From contig CAYSLC010000108.1 of NCBI GenBank assembly GCA_964431545.1, positions 1-18,427 on the forward strand: 18,427 nt of DNA. Direction: 5' to 3'. This DNA comes from CAYSLC01 sp964431545. GTDB taxonomy: Bacteria; Desulfobacterota; Desulfobacteria; Desulfobacterales; JAABSP01. Each line of letters begins with the position of its first letter. Position 1 is the first letter of the stretch. The notes below the pieces were generated by a model. It searched no databases. It saw only the letters and a list, made by a program, of their open reading frames with translations, and had not been told where the DNA came from. This document shows, piece after piece, positions 8,825 to 17,079 of the stretch. The position numbers and the translations under genes are program-made.

Positions 8825-8932
8825 AACGTAAGCCCTTTCGCGCCCCCCCGGCATCCGGAACACCGGCGGACGACCGAAGCGGAGTCCGGAACGGGGCCTC
8901 GGCCGGTCCCGGCCCCCCTTGGGTTCCGCATC

Positions 8933-8938
8933 GGAGGG
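8933..8938 (+). promoter_or_regulatory. ribosome binding site deciding a TTG start for kinase 4
   Basis: GGAGGG lies 7 bases before the TTG at 8946. A further in-frame TTG at 8919 has no comparable site, and no ATG is available before the first membrane segment. This favours 8946 as the start. Confidence 0.65.
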
Positions 8939-8945
8939 ACGACCC

Positions 8946-11900
8946 TTGAACCGGCGGCCTCCCTCATCATTGCGGCGGGCCATCGTCCTGCCCTTCGTGG
9001 TCCAGATCGTCCTGGCCGTGGCCCTGACCGGGTTTCTGGCCATCCGCAACGGCCGGCGGGCGGCCGAGGAGATCGGGTCGCGCCTGCTCACCGAGATCAC
9101 GGAACGGATCGAGGAGAACCTCCGCCACTTCCTCCTCGCCGCCCACCGGATCGACGAAACCAACCGGCTGGTGGTGGAGCAGGGGCTTCTGGACCCCCGG
9201 GACCTCGCCTCCTGGCGGACCTACCTCTGGCGCCAGGTCCGGACGTCGGAACCGGTCAACAACATCGCCGTGGGAAACGAGCGCGGGGAATACATCGGGG
9301 TGGACACGCCGGACAGCGGCAAGGTGGTGATCCAGATCTCCAACGCGGAGACCGATTACCATCTGGTGACCTACGATACCGACGCCGACGGACGCCTCGC
9401 CACCGTCTTGAGCACCACCCGGGACTACGATCCTCGGATCCGCCCCTGGTACCGGTCCCCGGCCGAGGCGGGAAGACCGGTCTGGTCCGGGATCTACAAA
9501 CATTTTGTCGATCCCACCCTCCAGATGGCCCTGAGCTTTCCGCTCCAGGACCGGAAGGGAGGGCTGCTGGCCGTCGCCACCGCCGCCGTGCGCCTTTCCA
9601 GAATTTCGGACTTCCTCAAAACCCTGGAGATCGGCAGGACCGGCTTCGCCTTCATCGTGGACGAGGCCGGATTCCTCGTCGCCTCCTCCACCCCGGAAAG
9701 GCCGTTTTTCCTGATGCCGGACGGCACGACCAAGCGGCTCCGGGTCCGAAAGAGCGAGAACCCCCTGATCCGGCGGCTGGGCGAGATGATCCTCCGGGAT
9801 CCGGACGGCCCGGCGGCGGCCGGCCGGGGGCGGCACCGCCGCGTGGACGTCGACGGCGGATCCCACTTCGTCCGGGTGGCCCCCTATCGCGATGCCTACG
9901 GGCTCGACTGGCGCGTGGTGGTGGTGGTGCCCGAGGCCGATTTCATGGCCGGAATCGATCGAAGCACCCTGACGACCACCCTTCTCTGCATCGCCGCCCT
10001 CGTGATCGCCATCGGGGTGGGGCTCCGGACCAGCCGCCGGGTGACCGGGCCGATCCGGCGTCTCAACCGGTCGGCAAGGGAGCTGGCGGCGGGAGACCGG
10101 GAGCGGCGGGTGGCGGTGGATCGGGAGGATGAGATCGGGCAGCTCGCCCGCTCCTTCAACGAGATGGCCCGATCGCTCCATGAGTCCATGGAGACCCTGG
10201 AATCGGAGGTGGCGGAACGCCGGGCCGCGGAAGCGGAGCTGAACCGGATCTTCTCCATGTCCATCGACCTGATCTGCATCGCGGATCTCCGGTCCACCGC
10301 CTTCGTCAAGATCAACCCAGCCTTCACCGAAACGCTGGGGTTTGAAGCAAAGGAGCTGTTGGGCCGACCCTTCCTCGATCTGGTCCACCCCGAAGACATG
10401 GCTGCCACGGAGGCGGTGGTGGCGGAGGAACTCCGGGCGGGCCGGAAGGTGATCCACTTCGAAAACCGGTACCGGTGCAAGGACGGGTCGTACCGGTGGC
10501 TGAGCTGGGTCTCCCATCCGGACTCCGAACGGGTGGTCACCTATGCCATCGCACGGGACATCACCGGGAAGAAACAGGCCGAGGCGGCCTTGCGGGAGAG
10601 CGAGGAGAACTACCGGGGCATCTTCGAAAACGCCGTGGAAGGATTCTTCCAGAGCACGCCGGAGGGCCGCTTCATCAGCGTCAACCCCTCCTTCGCCCGG
10701 ATGTTCGGCTACGCCTCGCCAGGGGAACTCGTCTCCACCATCACCGACATCGCCAGGCAATACTACGTCGACCCCGAGGACCGGCTCCGGTACAAGACCC
10801 TCCTTCGGGAGAAGGGGGCGGTGGAACATTTCGAGTTCCAGGCCCGGCGCAAGGACGGCGCCCCCATCTGGGTCTCCAACACCACCCGGGCCCGCTACGA
10901 CCGGGACGGAGTCCTGGTCCGCTACGAGGGCACCGTCAGCGACATCACGGCCCGGAAGGAGGCGGAGGCGGAGCGGGACCGGCTGGAGGAGCAGCTCCGC
11001 CAGGCCCAGAAGATGGAGGCGGTGGGCCGGCTGGCCGGCGGCGTGGCCCACGATTTCAACAACAACCTGATGATCATCCTCGGCCAGACGGAGATGGCCA
11101 TGATCTCGATGGATCCCGACAATGCGCTGATCCAGCGCCTCCATGAGATCGACCGGGCCGCCCAGCGCTCCGCCAACCTGACACGCCAGCTGCTCGCCTT
11201 CGCGCGGAAACAGACCATCGCCCCGGTGGTCCTCAACCTCAACGACACCGTCTCGAACCTCCTCAAGATGTTGAAGCGCTTGATCGGAGAGGACATCGAC
11301 CTGGCCTGGTCCCCGGAGGCCGACATCTGGCCGGTCCGCATGGATCCGGGCCAGATCGACCAGATCCTGGCCAACCTCGCGGTCAACGCCCGGGACGCCA
11401 TCGCCGGCGTGGGAAAACTGACCATGGAGACCCGCAACACGGTCCTGGACGAATCGTACTGCCGGACCCACACCGGGACCGTTCCCGGAGCGTACGTGAT
11501 GCTGGTGGTGGGCGACGACGGCTGCGGCATGGACCGGGAGACCCTCAACCGGCTCTTCGAACCCTTCTTCACCACCAAGCCGGTGGGCAAGGGGACCGGC
11601 CTGGGCCTCGCCACGGTCTACGGGATCGTCAAGCAGAACGACGGCTTCGTCCAGGTCTACAGCGAGCCGGGCAAAGGAACCACCTTCAAGATCTATCTGC
11701 CCCGGCACGAGGCGGAATCCCCAACCGCCCCCGTCCCCCTACCCGGGGAGATCCCCACGGGCACCGAGACCATCCTCCTGGTGGAGGACGACCCCGGCGT
11801 GATGGAACTGGCCGAGATGCTGCTCCGGGAGCTGGGGTACACCGTGCTGTCCGCCGGCCATCCGAACCGGGCCATCGAAACGGCGATGGACTACGACGGG

Positions 11901-12146
11901 GAGATCCACCTGCTGATGACCGATGTCATCATGCCGGAGATGAGCGGCCGCGACCTCCAGGAGCGGATCCTCGGCCTGCGCCCCGGAATCGGGAGCCTCT
12001 TCATGTCCGGCTACACCGCCGACGTCATCGCCCACCAGGGGATCCTCGATCCGGGGGTCCACTTCCTCCAGAAACCCTTCTCCCTGGAGGCCCTGGGGAG
12101 GAAGATCCGGATGGTCCTGGATCGGAACGCGGGCGGGGAGAAATAG
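8946..12146 (+). CDS. membrane hybrid sensor kinase, dCache-HAMP-PASx2-HisKA-HATPase-REC (kinase 4)
   Basis: A 1066-residue protein with a TTG start. TM1 (12-33) and TM2 (343-359) bracket an extracytoplasmic domain of about 305 residues. This contains YDPRIRPWYR (161-170), a dCache_1 hallmark, and a second Cache lobe around GRTGFAFIVDEAG, so it probably senses a small extracellular ligand. HAMP follows (360-413), then PAS domains at about 433-540 and 553-668. HisKA carries His702 in GVAHDFNN, and the ATPase has N-box Asn814, G1 box DDGCGMD (857-863) and G2 box GTGLGLA. The receiver (942-1057) has VEDD, Asp993 and Lys1043. It follows kinase 3 by 121 bases and may be co-transcribed. It is the only member of the cluster with a membrane anchor, which makes it a plausible external input. 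The ligand is not identifiable. Confidence 0.95.
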   Translation: MNRRPPSSLRRAIVLPFVVQIVLAVALTGFLAIRNGRRAAEEIGSRLLTEITERIEENLRHFLLAAHRIDETNRLVVEQGLLDPRDLASWRTYLWRQVRTSEPVNNIAVGNERGEYIGVDTPDSGKVVIQISNAETDYHLVTYDTDADGRLATVLSTTRDYDPRIRPWYRSPAEAGRPVWSGIYKHFVDPTLQMALSFPLQDRKGGLLAVATAAVRLSRISDFLKTLEIGRTGFAFIVDEAGFLVASSTPERPFFLMPDGTTKRLRVRKSENPLIRRLGEMILRDPDGPAAAGRGRHRRVDVDGGSHFVRVAPYRDAYGLDWRVVVVVPEADFMAGIDRSTLTTTLLCIAALVIAIGVGLRTSRRVTGPIRRLNRSARELAAGDRERRVAVDREDEIGQLARSFNEMARSLHESMETLESEVAERRAAEAELNRIFSMSIDLICIADLRSTAFVKINPAFTETLGFEAKELLGRPFLDLVHPEDMAATEAVVAEELRAGRKVIHFENRYRCKDGSYRWLSWVSHPDSERVVTYAIARDITGKKQAEAALRESEENYRGIFENAVEGFFQSTPEGRFISVNPSFARMFGYASPGELVSTITDIARQYYVDPEDRLRYKTLLREKGAVEHFEFQARRKDGAPIWVSNTTRARYDRDGVLVRYEGTVSDITARKEAEAERDRLEEQLRQAQKMEAVGRLAGGVAHDFNNNLMIILGQTEMAMISMDPDNALIQRLHEIDRAAQRSANLTRQLLAFARKQTIAPVVLNLNDTVSNLLKMLKRLIGEDIDLAWSPEADIWPVRMDPGQIDQILANLAVNARDAIAGVGKLTMETRNTVLDESYCRTHTGTVPGAYVMLVVGDDGCGMDRETLNRLFEPFFTTKPVGKGTGLGLATVYGIVKQNDGFVQVYSEPGKGTTFKIYLPRHEAESPTAPVPLPGEIPTGTETILLVEDDPGVMELAEMLLRELGYTVLSAGHPNRAIETAMDYDGEIHLLMTDVIMPEMSGRDLQERILGLRPGIGSLFMSGYTADVIAHQGILDPGVHFLQKPFSLEALGRKIRMVLDRNAGGEK

Positions 12147-12183
12147 CCGATCTCCGGTCCCGGACCCGACGGGTGTTTTCCCG

Positions 12184-12201
12184 TTCCCCCGTTCCGGGGA
12201 A
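12184..12201. terminator. possible shared hairpin between convergent genes
   Basis: TTCCCC, a 6-base loop and GGGGAA form a perfect 6-bp stem in the 55-base gap between the kinase 4 stop and the stop of the convergent hydrolase gene. There is no clear T-tract on either strand, so its role as a bidirectional terminator rests mainly on position. Confidence 0.3.
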
Positions 12202-12990
12202 TCATTCTGCCTTGCCCGCCGGGAGGCCGGGAAACGCGCCGCCGTCGATCACCCGCCCGGCGCCGCTTCGGATCCATCCCGAACCGTAGATCTCCTCGAA
12301 CAGCCGGATGGCCGCCGTCCCGGTGCAGTGGGACGGCGCCGCATACCGTATCCCCAGGTCCTGGAGCCCCGAGATTACGCGACGGACCTCCTCCTCCCCC
12401 CGCGACATCAGGTGGAATCCGCCCACCGCCAGATAGACCGCCGATCCGGTCAGTTTTTGGGCCCTTTCCACGATGTGCCGGATGCCGGGATGGGCGCAGC
12501 CGGTGATCAGGACGATTCCCCGGTCGGTGACCACCAGAAGCGCGTGTTCATTGCGGACGGGGCTCTCCATCTCCCCGGTGGTCAGGGCGTTTTTCCCGAT
12601 GACCCGGGGCTCCTGGACGCCCACCAGGGCGCATCCGTAGACCTCGGACAGCCGCCGGTATCGGGGCAGCGCCGAACCGGGTACATGGATCTCGACGTTC
12701 GGGTTTTCGCCCAGGAACGCCACCAGTCCGCCGTTGTGGTCGTAGTGGTCGTGGGAGATGAAGACAACATCCACCCCCTCGGGATCGACCGCCAGACCGG
12801 AGAGGTTCTCCATCAGAATCGACCCCTGCCCGCCGGTGTCGAACAGGATCGTCCGGTCCGGGCCCTCCACCAGACAGGCGAACCCATGGTCGGTCTTCAG
12901 GTCCGGGGCGAATTCATAATTGTCGTAGATCACCGTGATGGCGAGGTCCTCAAAATCGACGGCCTCGGCCTGGTCCATGAGAGACGCCAT
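12202..12990 (-). CDS. metallo-beta-lactamase-fold hydrolase, COG1237-like
   Basis: A 262-residue protein from the ATG at 12990. The metal-binding motif SHDHYDHNGG gives His80, His82, Asp84 and His85. Further candidate ligands are His167 (TGCAHPG), His193 (GGFHL) and His221 (SHCTG). This pattern matches the COG1237 group, which includes archaeal enzymes named as dihydropterin-ribofuranosyl-aminobenzene phosphate synthases; bacterial members mostly lack a proven substrate. The start at 12990 is preceded by AGGAGGTG at ideal spacing. An in-frame ATG at 13068 would add 26 residues with a hydrophobic stretch (SIVLLLSFSG), possibly a weak signal peptide, but has a poor ribosome site. It is the last gene of the minus-strand lipid-type operon. 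A role in the same pathway is inferred from position only. Confidence 0.88.
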   Translation of the reverse strand: MASLMDQAEAVDFEDLAITVIYDNYEFAPDLKTDHGFACLVEGPDRTILFDTGGQGSILMENLSGLAVDPEGVDVVFISHDHYDHNGGLVAFLGENPNVEIHVPGSALPRYRRLSEVYGCALVGVQEPRVIGKNALTTGEMESPVRNEHALLVVTDRGIVLITGCAHPGIRHIVERAQKLTGSAVYLAVGGFHLMSRGEEEVRRVISGLQDLGIRYAAPSHCTGTAAIRLFEEIYGSGWIRSGAGRVIDGGAFPGLPAGKAE

Positions 12991-12993
12991 TTC

Positions 12994-13001
12994 CACCTCC
13001 T
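12994..13001 (-). promoter_or_regulatory. strong ribosome binding site favouring the internal start of the hydrolase
   Basis: AGGAGGTG, read on the minus strand, ends 3 bases before the ATG at 12990. It is one of the best Shine-Dalgarno matches in the window and lies inside the longer version of the gene (start 13068). It argues for the shorter protein or for two start sites. Confidence 0.6.
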
Positions 13002-13105
13002 GTTTCGGTGGTCCTGAAAAAGAGAGAAGAAGAACGATCGACATCCGAAGCAACAGCGAGCCAGTCATCGATCCGCCCTTTTCATGGGGTTTCCGAGACC
13101 CGTTG

Positions 13106-14599
13106 TCAGGCGGGGCCGCCCAGATCCGGAAACCGGTTGATCCCCCGCAGGTAATCCATGTCCTCCCGGTACCACCCCTCCCAGCCGATCTTCCGCAGCT
13201 TCCGGCCGTGGAAGTATTGGACCGCCTGCTTGAAGCCGAACCGCCAGATGGCGGTCCACAGCTTTCCGCCCCGCTGGACCCGTTCAGACGGCTCCCACCA
13301 CCCCAGGATGGTCTGGCGGTGGTACCAGACCAGGTACTGGAGCCGGTCCCGGTCCAGCCGGCGGGTCCGGACGTTGGCCCACATGCCGTTGTACCAGCGG
13401 TAGTCGTCGGGGTTGGTGACCAGGCCGGCCTCCAGGAGGAGCTTTCGGATCCCCGTCCGGGGGTAAGGGGTCAGGATCTGGCAGTAGACGGAGTCGACGC
13501 CGAGGTCCCTGAGAAACCGGAGATTCGTTACCAGGTCCGCCTCTTCGTCATCGGGAAAGCCGAGGACCAGGCCGCCCACCACCATGATCCCATGTTTGTG
13601 GCACAGGGCCACCGCCCGCCTGGACGCCTCCACGATGTTCCCCTTGTTGGCCGCCTTGAGGTTCTCGGCGGAGACGTTCTCGATCCCCAGGAAGATCGAC
13701 CGCATGCCGGCCCGGGCCATCTTCTCGACCATCGTCTCGTTTCTCGACATGGAGACGCAATCGGCCTGGATCACGAAGTTGAGCCCCCTGTACCTCCGGG
13801 CGATGATGGCGTCGCACAGGTCGATCACCCGGCCGGGGTCGAGGACGAGGTTGTCGTCGGAGACGAAGATCCACCGGGTCTTGCGTTTGTGGTAGATGTC
13901 GTCCAGGTCGGCCAGGACCCGCTCGATGGGAAAGGCCCGAAACCGGCGGCCGTACATGTGGCGGATGGAGCAGAAGTTGCAGTTCCTCGTGCACCCCCGG
14001 GAGGTCTCCATCACCTCGATGCGGCGGTTGAGCAGGTGGTATCCCCAGGTGAGGCGCCGTTCGTCCCGGATGGGCAGCTTCAGTTTCGAGAGGTCGGCCA
14101 GCTCGCCCTGGGGGTTGTGGACGAAGACGCCGTCCTCCTTGTACGAGAGGCTGGGGATCTCCGGCAGCCGGTCCCGACCCTCCAGGGCGTCGACCAGGCG
14201 GCGGGCCGCCTCCTCCCCCTCCCCCCGGGCCAGGAAGTCGATGAGGCCGGCTTCGGGAGAGGCGGCGATCTCCTCGTACATCAGGGTGGCGTGGTATCCG
14301 CCCACCAGGATCCGGGCCCTGGGAACCAGGGATTTCACCAGGCGGATGATCCGGACGCAGGTGTCGTACTGCCACGACATGGCGGAGAGGCCCACCAGGT
14401 CCGGCGCGAGTTTGGGCAGGGTCCGGGAGAGGTACTTCCGGACGCCGCGCCGCTTTCGGATCAGGTCGATGAGAAAGACCTGGTGGCCGTCGTCGATGTT
14501 GGCCCCGACGCTGGCGATGCCGAGGTTGGGCATGTGGATGGCCGCCTCGTGGAGGACCAGGGGCGCCACGTCGGGCATGGACATGAGGACGATCTTCAT
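13106..14599 (-). CDS. B12-binding-domain radical SAM enzyme
   Basis: A 497-residue protein. The N-terminal third has the cobalamin-binding Rossmann fold pattern of BchE-like enzymes: PNLGIASVGANIDDGH (24-39), a LVGGYHAT segment (98-105) and ARGEGEE (124-130). The cobalamin-ligating DxHxxG motif is absent, as in many members of this class. The radical SAM core starts at TSRGCTRNCNFC, with cluster ligands Cys203, Cys207 and Cys210, followed by SDDN (247-250) and LGIEN (304-308). The C-terminal part is rich in Trp and Tyr and unrecognised. Members include methylases of unactivated carbons, cyclases and hopanoid-modifying enzymes. The substrate here is unknown. It lies 20 bases downstream of the FAD oxidoreductase on the same strand, with a distant AAAGGA as the only ribosome site, so translation may depend on the upstream gene. 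Confidence 0.92.
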   Translation of the reverse strand: MKIVLMSMPDVAPLVLHEAAIHMPNLGIASVGANIDDGHQVFLIDLIRKRRGVRKYLSRTLPKLAPDLVGLSAMSWQYDTCVRIIRLVKSLVPRARILVGGYHATLMYEEIAASPEAGLIDFLARGEGEEAARRLVDALEGRDRLPEIPSLSYKEDGVFVHNPQGELADLSKLKLPIRDERRLTWGYHLLNRRIEVMETSRGCTRNCNFCSIRHMYGRRFRAFPIERVLADLDDIYHKRKTRWIFVSDDNLVLDPGRVIDLCDAIIARRYRGLNFVIQADCVSMSRNETMVEKMARAGMRSIFLGIENVSAENLKAANKGNIVEASRRAVALCHKHGIMVVGGLVLGFPDDEEADLVTNLRFLRDLGVDSVYCQILTPYPRTGIRKLLLEAGLVTNPDDYRWYNGMWANVRTRRLDRDRLQYLVWYHRQTILGWWEPSERVQRGGKLWTAIWRFGFKQAVQYFHGRKLRKIGWEGWYREDMDYLRGINRFPDLGGPA

Positions 14600-14619
14600 G
14601 GAACGTTCTGATTTCCTTT

Positions 14620-16107
14620 CTACTTCAGTTTCTCCACCACTTCCGACCGGTACCGTTTGGGGCCGAGGATGAACCGGGCCGTGACAAAGGAGCCGAGCAC
14701 GGCCCCGAGCACCCCCGGCGCCAGGACGCTCTGGCCGGCCAGGAAAAGCCCCGTGACCGGGGTCTTGGAGAGCAGCGCGGCGGAGAAGAGCTGCTCCCCG
14801 GACCGGAGCACACCGTAGGCGCTCCCCCCCGGCGTGGCCACCCAGTCCCGGAGGGTCAGCGGGGTGTAGACGTCGAGGATCCGGGGATCGGGGATCGGCC
14901 CCAGGATCGGCTCGGCCTCCCGGATCATCTCCAGGGCCGTCTTCCGTTTGCGTTCCTCATATTCCGGCCCCCGCCGGCCGGTGCGGGTTCCGGTCCACGG
15001 CTCCCATTGTTCGTCGCGGCCCGCGCCGAGGATCGACAGAAGGACCTTCCCGTTCCCCCCCATCCGCCGGACCTGGTGGAACCGCATGTCGGTGATGGCG
15101 CCGTCGGGCTCCCTTCGGATCCGGAAGAGGTTGTAGGGGATCTCGGCCAGGGTGTCCCCGTCCACTGTCGCCTGGACCCCGAGGATGGCATGGGTGTTTT
15201 GGAGCCCGGTGATCCGCTTCCGGTAGATGGGCGGGGCGGAGCCTTCGGGGAGCAGGGCCAGGGCCGTGGCCGGATGGACGGCGGCCACCACCACCGGCGC
15301 GGCCAGGGTCTCCCCCGAACGGAGCCGGACCCCCGTGACCCGGCGACCTTCGGCCGCCACCGCCGCGGCCCCGTCCCCGAGGATCAGCCGCCCGCCCAGA
15401 TCCCGGAGCCGGTCGACCAGAACCGTCGCCATGTGGGGACCGCCGCCCGCCACCCGCCAGGAGGAGAGGAGGTAGCTCACCAGGGCCATGTGGTGGTAGA
15501 AGACCGGGCACTGGTCCGCCGGCACCCCGATCCAGGCGGAGGGGACCGAGAGGACCGCCTTCAGGCCGGGGGAGCACCCCAGTTGGTCGAGGAAGGCGCC
15601 CATCAGGTCGAAGAAGGCCGACGGCGCCGCCTCCCCGGCGTCACCGGTCAGCAGGCCGCCGGCGCCGAGCAGGTCCGCCGCTCCCCGGAGACGGGCCATG
15701 ATCCCGGTGATCTGGGATCCTTCATCGGGAAAGGCCGCCCGCAGGTTCGCCTCGTAGGCGTCGAGCCCCTCGGGGAGGTCGAAGACCATGTCGTCGAAAA
15801 TGTACCGGTCGATCACCCCGCCCCGGCCCATCCGCTCCAGGGAGAGGGCCCCGGTGACCCCCAGGTGGTCGAAGAGGCGCCGGAGGATCTGCCCCTCGTC
15901 CAGGGCGCCGATGTAGTGGACCCCCACATCGCATGGGATCCCCCGCCGGTAATACCCGCCCATCAGTCCGCCGGGCCGTCGGTTCTTCTCCACCACCGTC
16001 ACGGGATACCCGCACCGGGCCAGGAGGATGGCCATGGAGAGGCCTCCGATCCCCGATCCGATCACCACCGCCGGGACGGGCTCCGGAAAGGTTCCCTTGG
16101 CCGTCAT
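14620..16107 (-). CDS. CrtI/retinol-saturase-like FAD-dependent oxidoreductase
   Basis: A 495-residue protein. The N-terminus has the FAD-binding motif VVIGSGIGGLS (14-24) with Glu40 ending the second strand, then RRPGG (43-47) and CDVGVHYIG (59-67). The last resembles the DxGxHYIG segment of the all-trans-retinol 13,14-reductase group (COG1233). The C-terminus has the second FAD motif TGLFLAGQSV...GVLG typical of phytoene desaturases and isomerases. Family members reduce, desaturate or isomerise double bonds in long isoprenoid or polyene chains. No carotenoid genes accompany it here, so an acyl-chain or other lipid substrate is at least as likely (inference). Its ATG overlaps the acyltransferase stop by 4 bases (ATGA), which indicates coupled translation. 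Confidence 0.92.
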   Translation of the reverse strand: MTAKGTFPEPVPAVVIGSGIGGLSMAILLARCGYPVTVVEKNRRPGGLMGGYYRRGIPCDVGVHYIGALDEGQILRRLFDHLGVTGALSLERMGRGGVIDRYIFDDMVFDLPEGLDAYEANLRAAFPDEGSQITGIMARLRGAADLLGAGGLLTGDAGEAAPSAFFDLMGAFLDQLGCSPGLKAVLSVPSAWIGVPADQCPVFYHHMALVSYLLSSWRVAGGGPHMATVLVDRLRDLGGRLILGDGAAAVAAEGRRVTGVRLRSGETLAAPVVVAAVHPATALALLPEGSAPPIYRKRITGLQNTHAILGVQATVDGDTLAEIPYNLFRIRREPDGAITDMRFHQVRRMGGNGKVLLSILGAGRDEQWEPWTGTRTGRRGPEYEERKRKTALEMIREAEPILGPIPDPRILDVYTPLTLRDWVATPGGSAYGVLRSGEQLFSAALLSKTPVTGLFLAGQSVLAPGVLGAVLGSFVTARFILGPKRYRSEVVEKLK

Positions 16108-16880
16108 TTCCGCTCCATGAGTGCCCGGGCCGCGGCTTTGAGTTCCGAGACCGAACCGAAATCGGCGGGATCGAGGGTCCCGATCCGGTCGATCCCGATG
16201 GTATTGGCCACACAGGTGTTGAACCGGAATCGGCCCGGCGGAAAGAGGCGGTGGGTGTTCCGGACCCGGAGGACCACAACGGGGGCGCCGGTCCGCCGGG
16301 CGATCTTGAAGGCCCCGGGGTTGAAGGGGCCGATCCCCTCCCCCCGTCCCCGGGTCCCCTCGGGGAAGACGAAGAGGTTCCCCCCCTGGTCCAGAAAGGG
16401 CCGCAGATTGGCGATCTGTCCGATCATCTGCGCCTCCAGCCCCGCCTCGGGGGTCGCGGGTAGGTACCCGGCCCGGCGGAGGACCCGGCCGAAGATGGGG
16501 ATCCGGAAGAGGCTGCTCTTGACGATGGTCTTCTGTCGCGGAAATAGGGAGATGAAGAGGATCGGGTCGAGGTAGGAGAGGTGGTTGCAGACCACCACCG
16601 AGGACCGGATCGCCGTGACGCCGGGGGCCGCCTCGATCCGAAGGCCCGGCGTAATGGCCGCGAGCAGCCGGAAGAAGATCCGGAAAAACCGGTGGATAAG
16701 CCCCTGGCAGGCGGACTCCTGGTCCCGGGCGGCGAGGACCCGGAGGAAATAGACCGGGGCGAAGCAGACCACCCAGCCCAGGGTGAAGTAGGTCCAGGCG
16801 GCCAGGGGGATCAGGAGGTCGAGGGCCGGCTTGAGCGGCGCAAGGCCGCTCGTCGGACGGCGGGAGAGGTCTTCAGCCAT
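16104..16880 (-). CDS. PlsC-type 1-acylglycerol-phosphate acyltransferase family protein
   Basis: A 258-residue protein of typical PlsC length. A hydrophobic segment (about 21-46) probably anchors it to the inner face of the cytoplasmic membrane. The catalytic block I is CNHLSYLDP (98-106), with the H(x4)D pair His100 and Asp105. Block III is VFPEGTRGR (171-179), and block IV is probably the GAPVVVLRV segment (198-206). Family enzymes transfer an acyl group to a lysophospholipid or related alcohol. Housekeeping phosphatidic acid synthesis is possible, but the neighbours suggest a specialised lipid. The start overlaps the preceding 50-aa gene by 8 bases and the stop overlaps the FAD oxidoreductase start by 4. 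Confidence 0.92.
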   Translation of the reverse strand: MAEDLSRRPTSGLAPLKPALDLLIPLAAWTYFTLGWVVCFAPVYFLRVLAARDQESACQGLIHRFFRIFFRLLAAITPGLRIEAAPGVTAIRSSVVVCNHLSYLDPILFISLFPRQKTIVKSSLFRIPIFGRVLRRAGYLPATPEAGLEAQMIGQIANLRPFLDQGGNLFVFPEGTRGRGEGIGPFNPGAFKIARRTGAPVVVLRVRNTHRLFPPGRFRFNTCVANTIGIDRIGTLDPADFGSVSELKAAARALMERK

Positions 16881-17025
16881 GGGCCCGCTTCAGAAACGGA
16901 CAGAAGACGAACCCGTCAGGGACGATGGCCCCATGGAAGCCGTACACCAGGAAGTCGTATTGTTGTCTCCAGCCCGCCATCTGTCGATCGTTGTCCGCGC
17001 CATGTCCCCGAGTCTGATGTTCCAT
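16873..17025 (-). CDS. unrecognised 50-residue protein at the head of the operon
   Basis: An ATG at 17025 opens a 50-residue frame that ends in a TGA 8 bases inside the acyltransferase gene. The protein begins with a His-rich polar stretch (MEHQTRGHGA), then WRQQYDFLVYG, a hydrophobic aromatic segment, and ends CPFLKRAHG. Codons from 16 onwards have mostly G or C in the third position, like the surrounding genes, and the tight overlap supports real coding. I recognise no family. It could be a small membrane-associated partner, or the 5' remnant of a longer gene. A longer TTG-initiated version (17109) would use bases that look like the promoter. Confidence 0.5.
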   Translation of the reverse strand: MEHQTRGHGADNDRQMAGWRQQYDFLVYGFHGAIVPDGFVFCPFLKRAHG

Positions 17026-17079
17026 CGATCCGCCCGCCGGCGCCGGGTGTCCATCCCGGCGCCGGGGTCGGAGGACTGA

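Noticed and set aside
8893..8918. A terminator between kinases 3 and 4 at the GGGGCC/GGCCCC stem
   Set aside because: There is no T-run after it, and the downstream gene has its own ribosome site close by; read-through is more likely.
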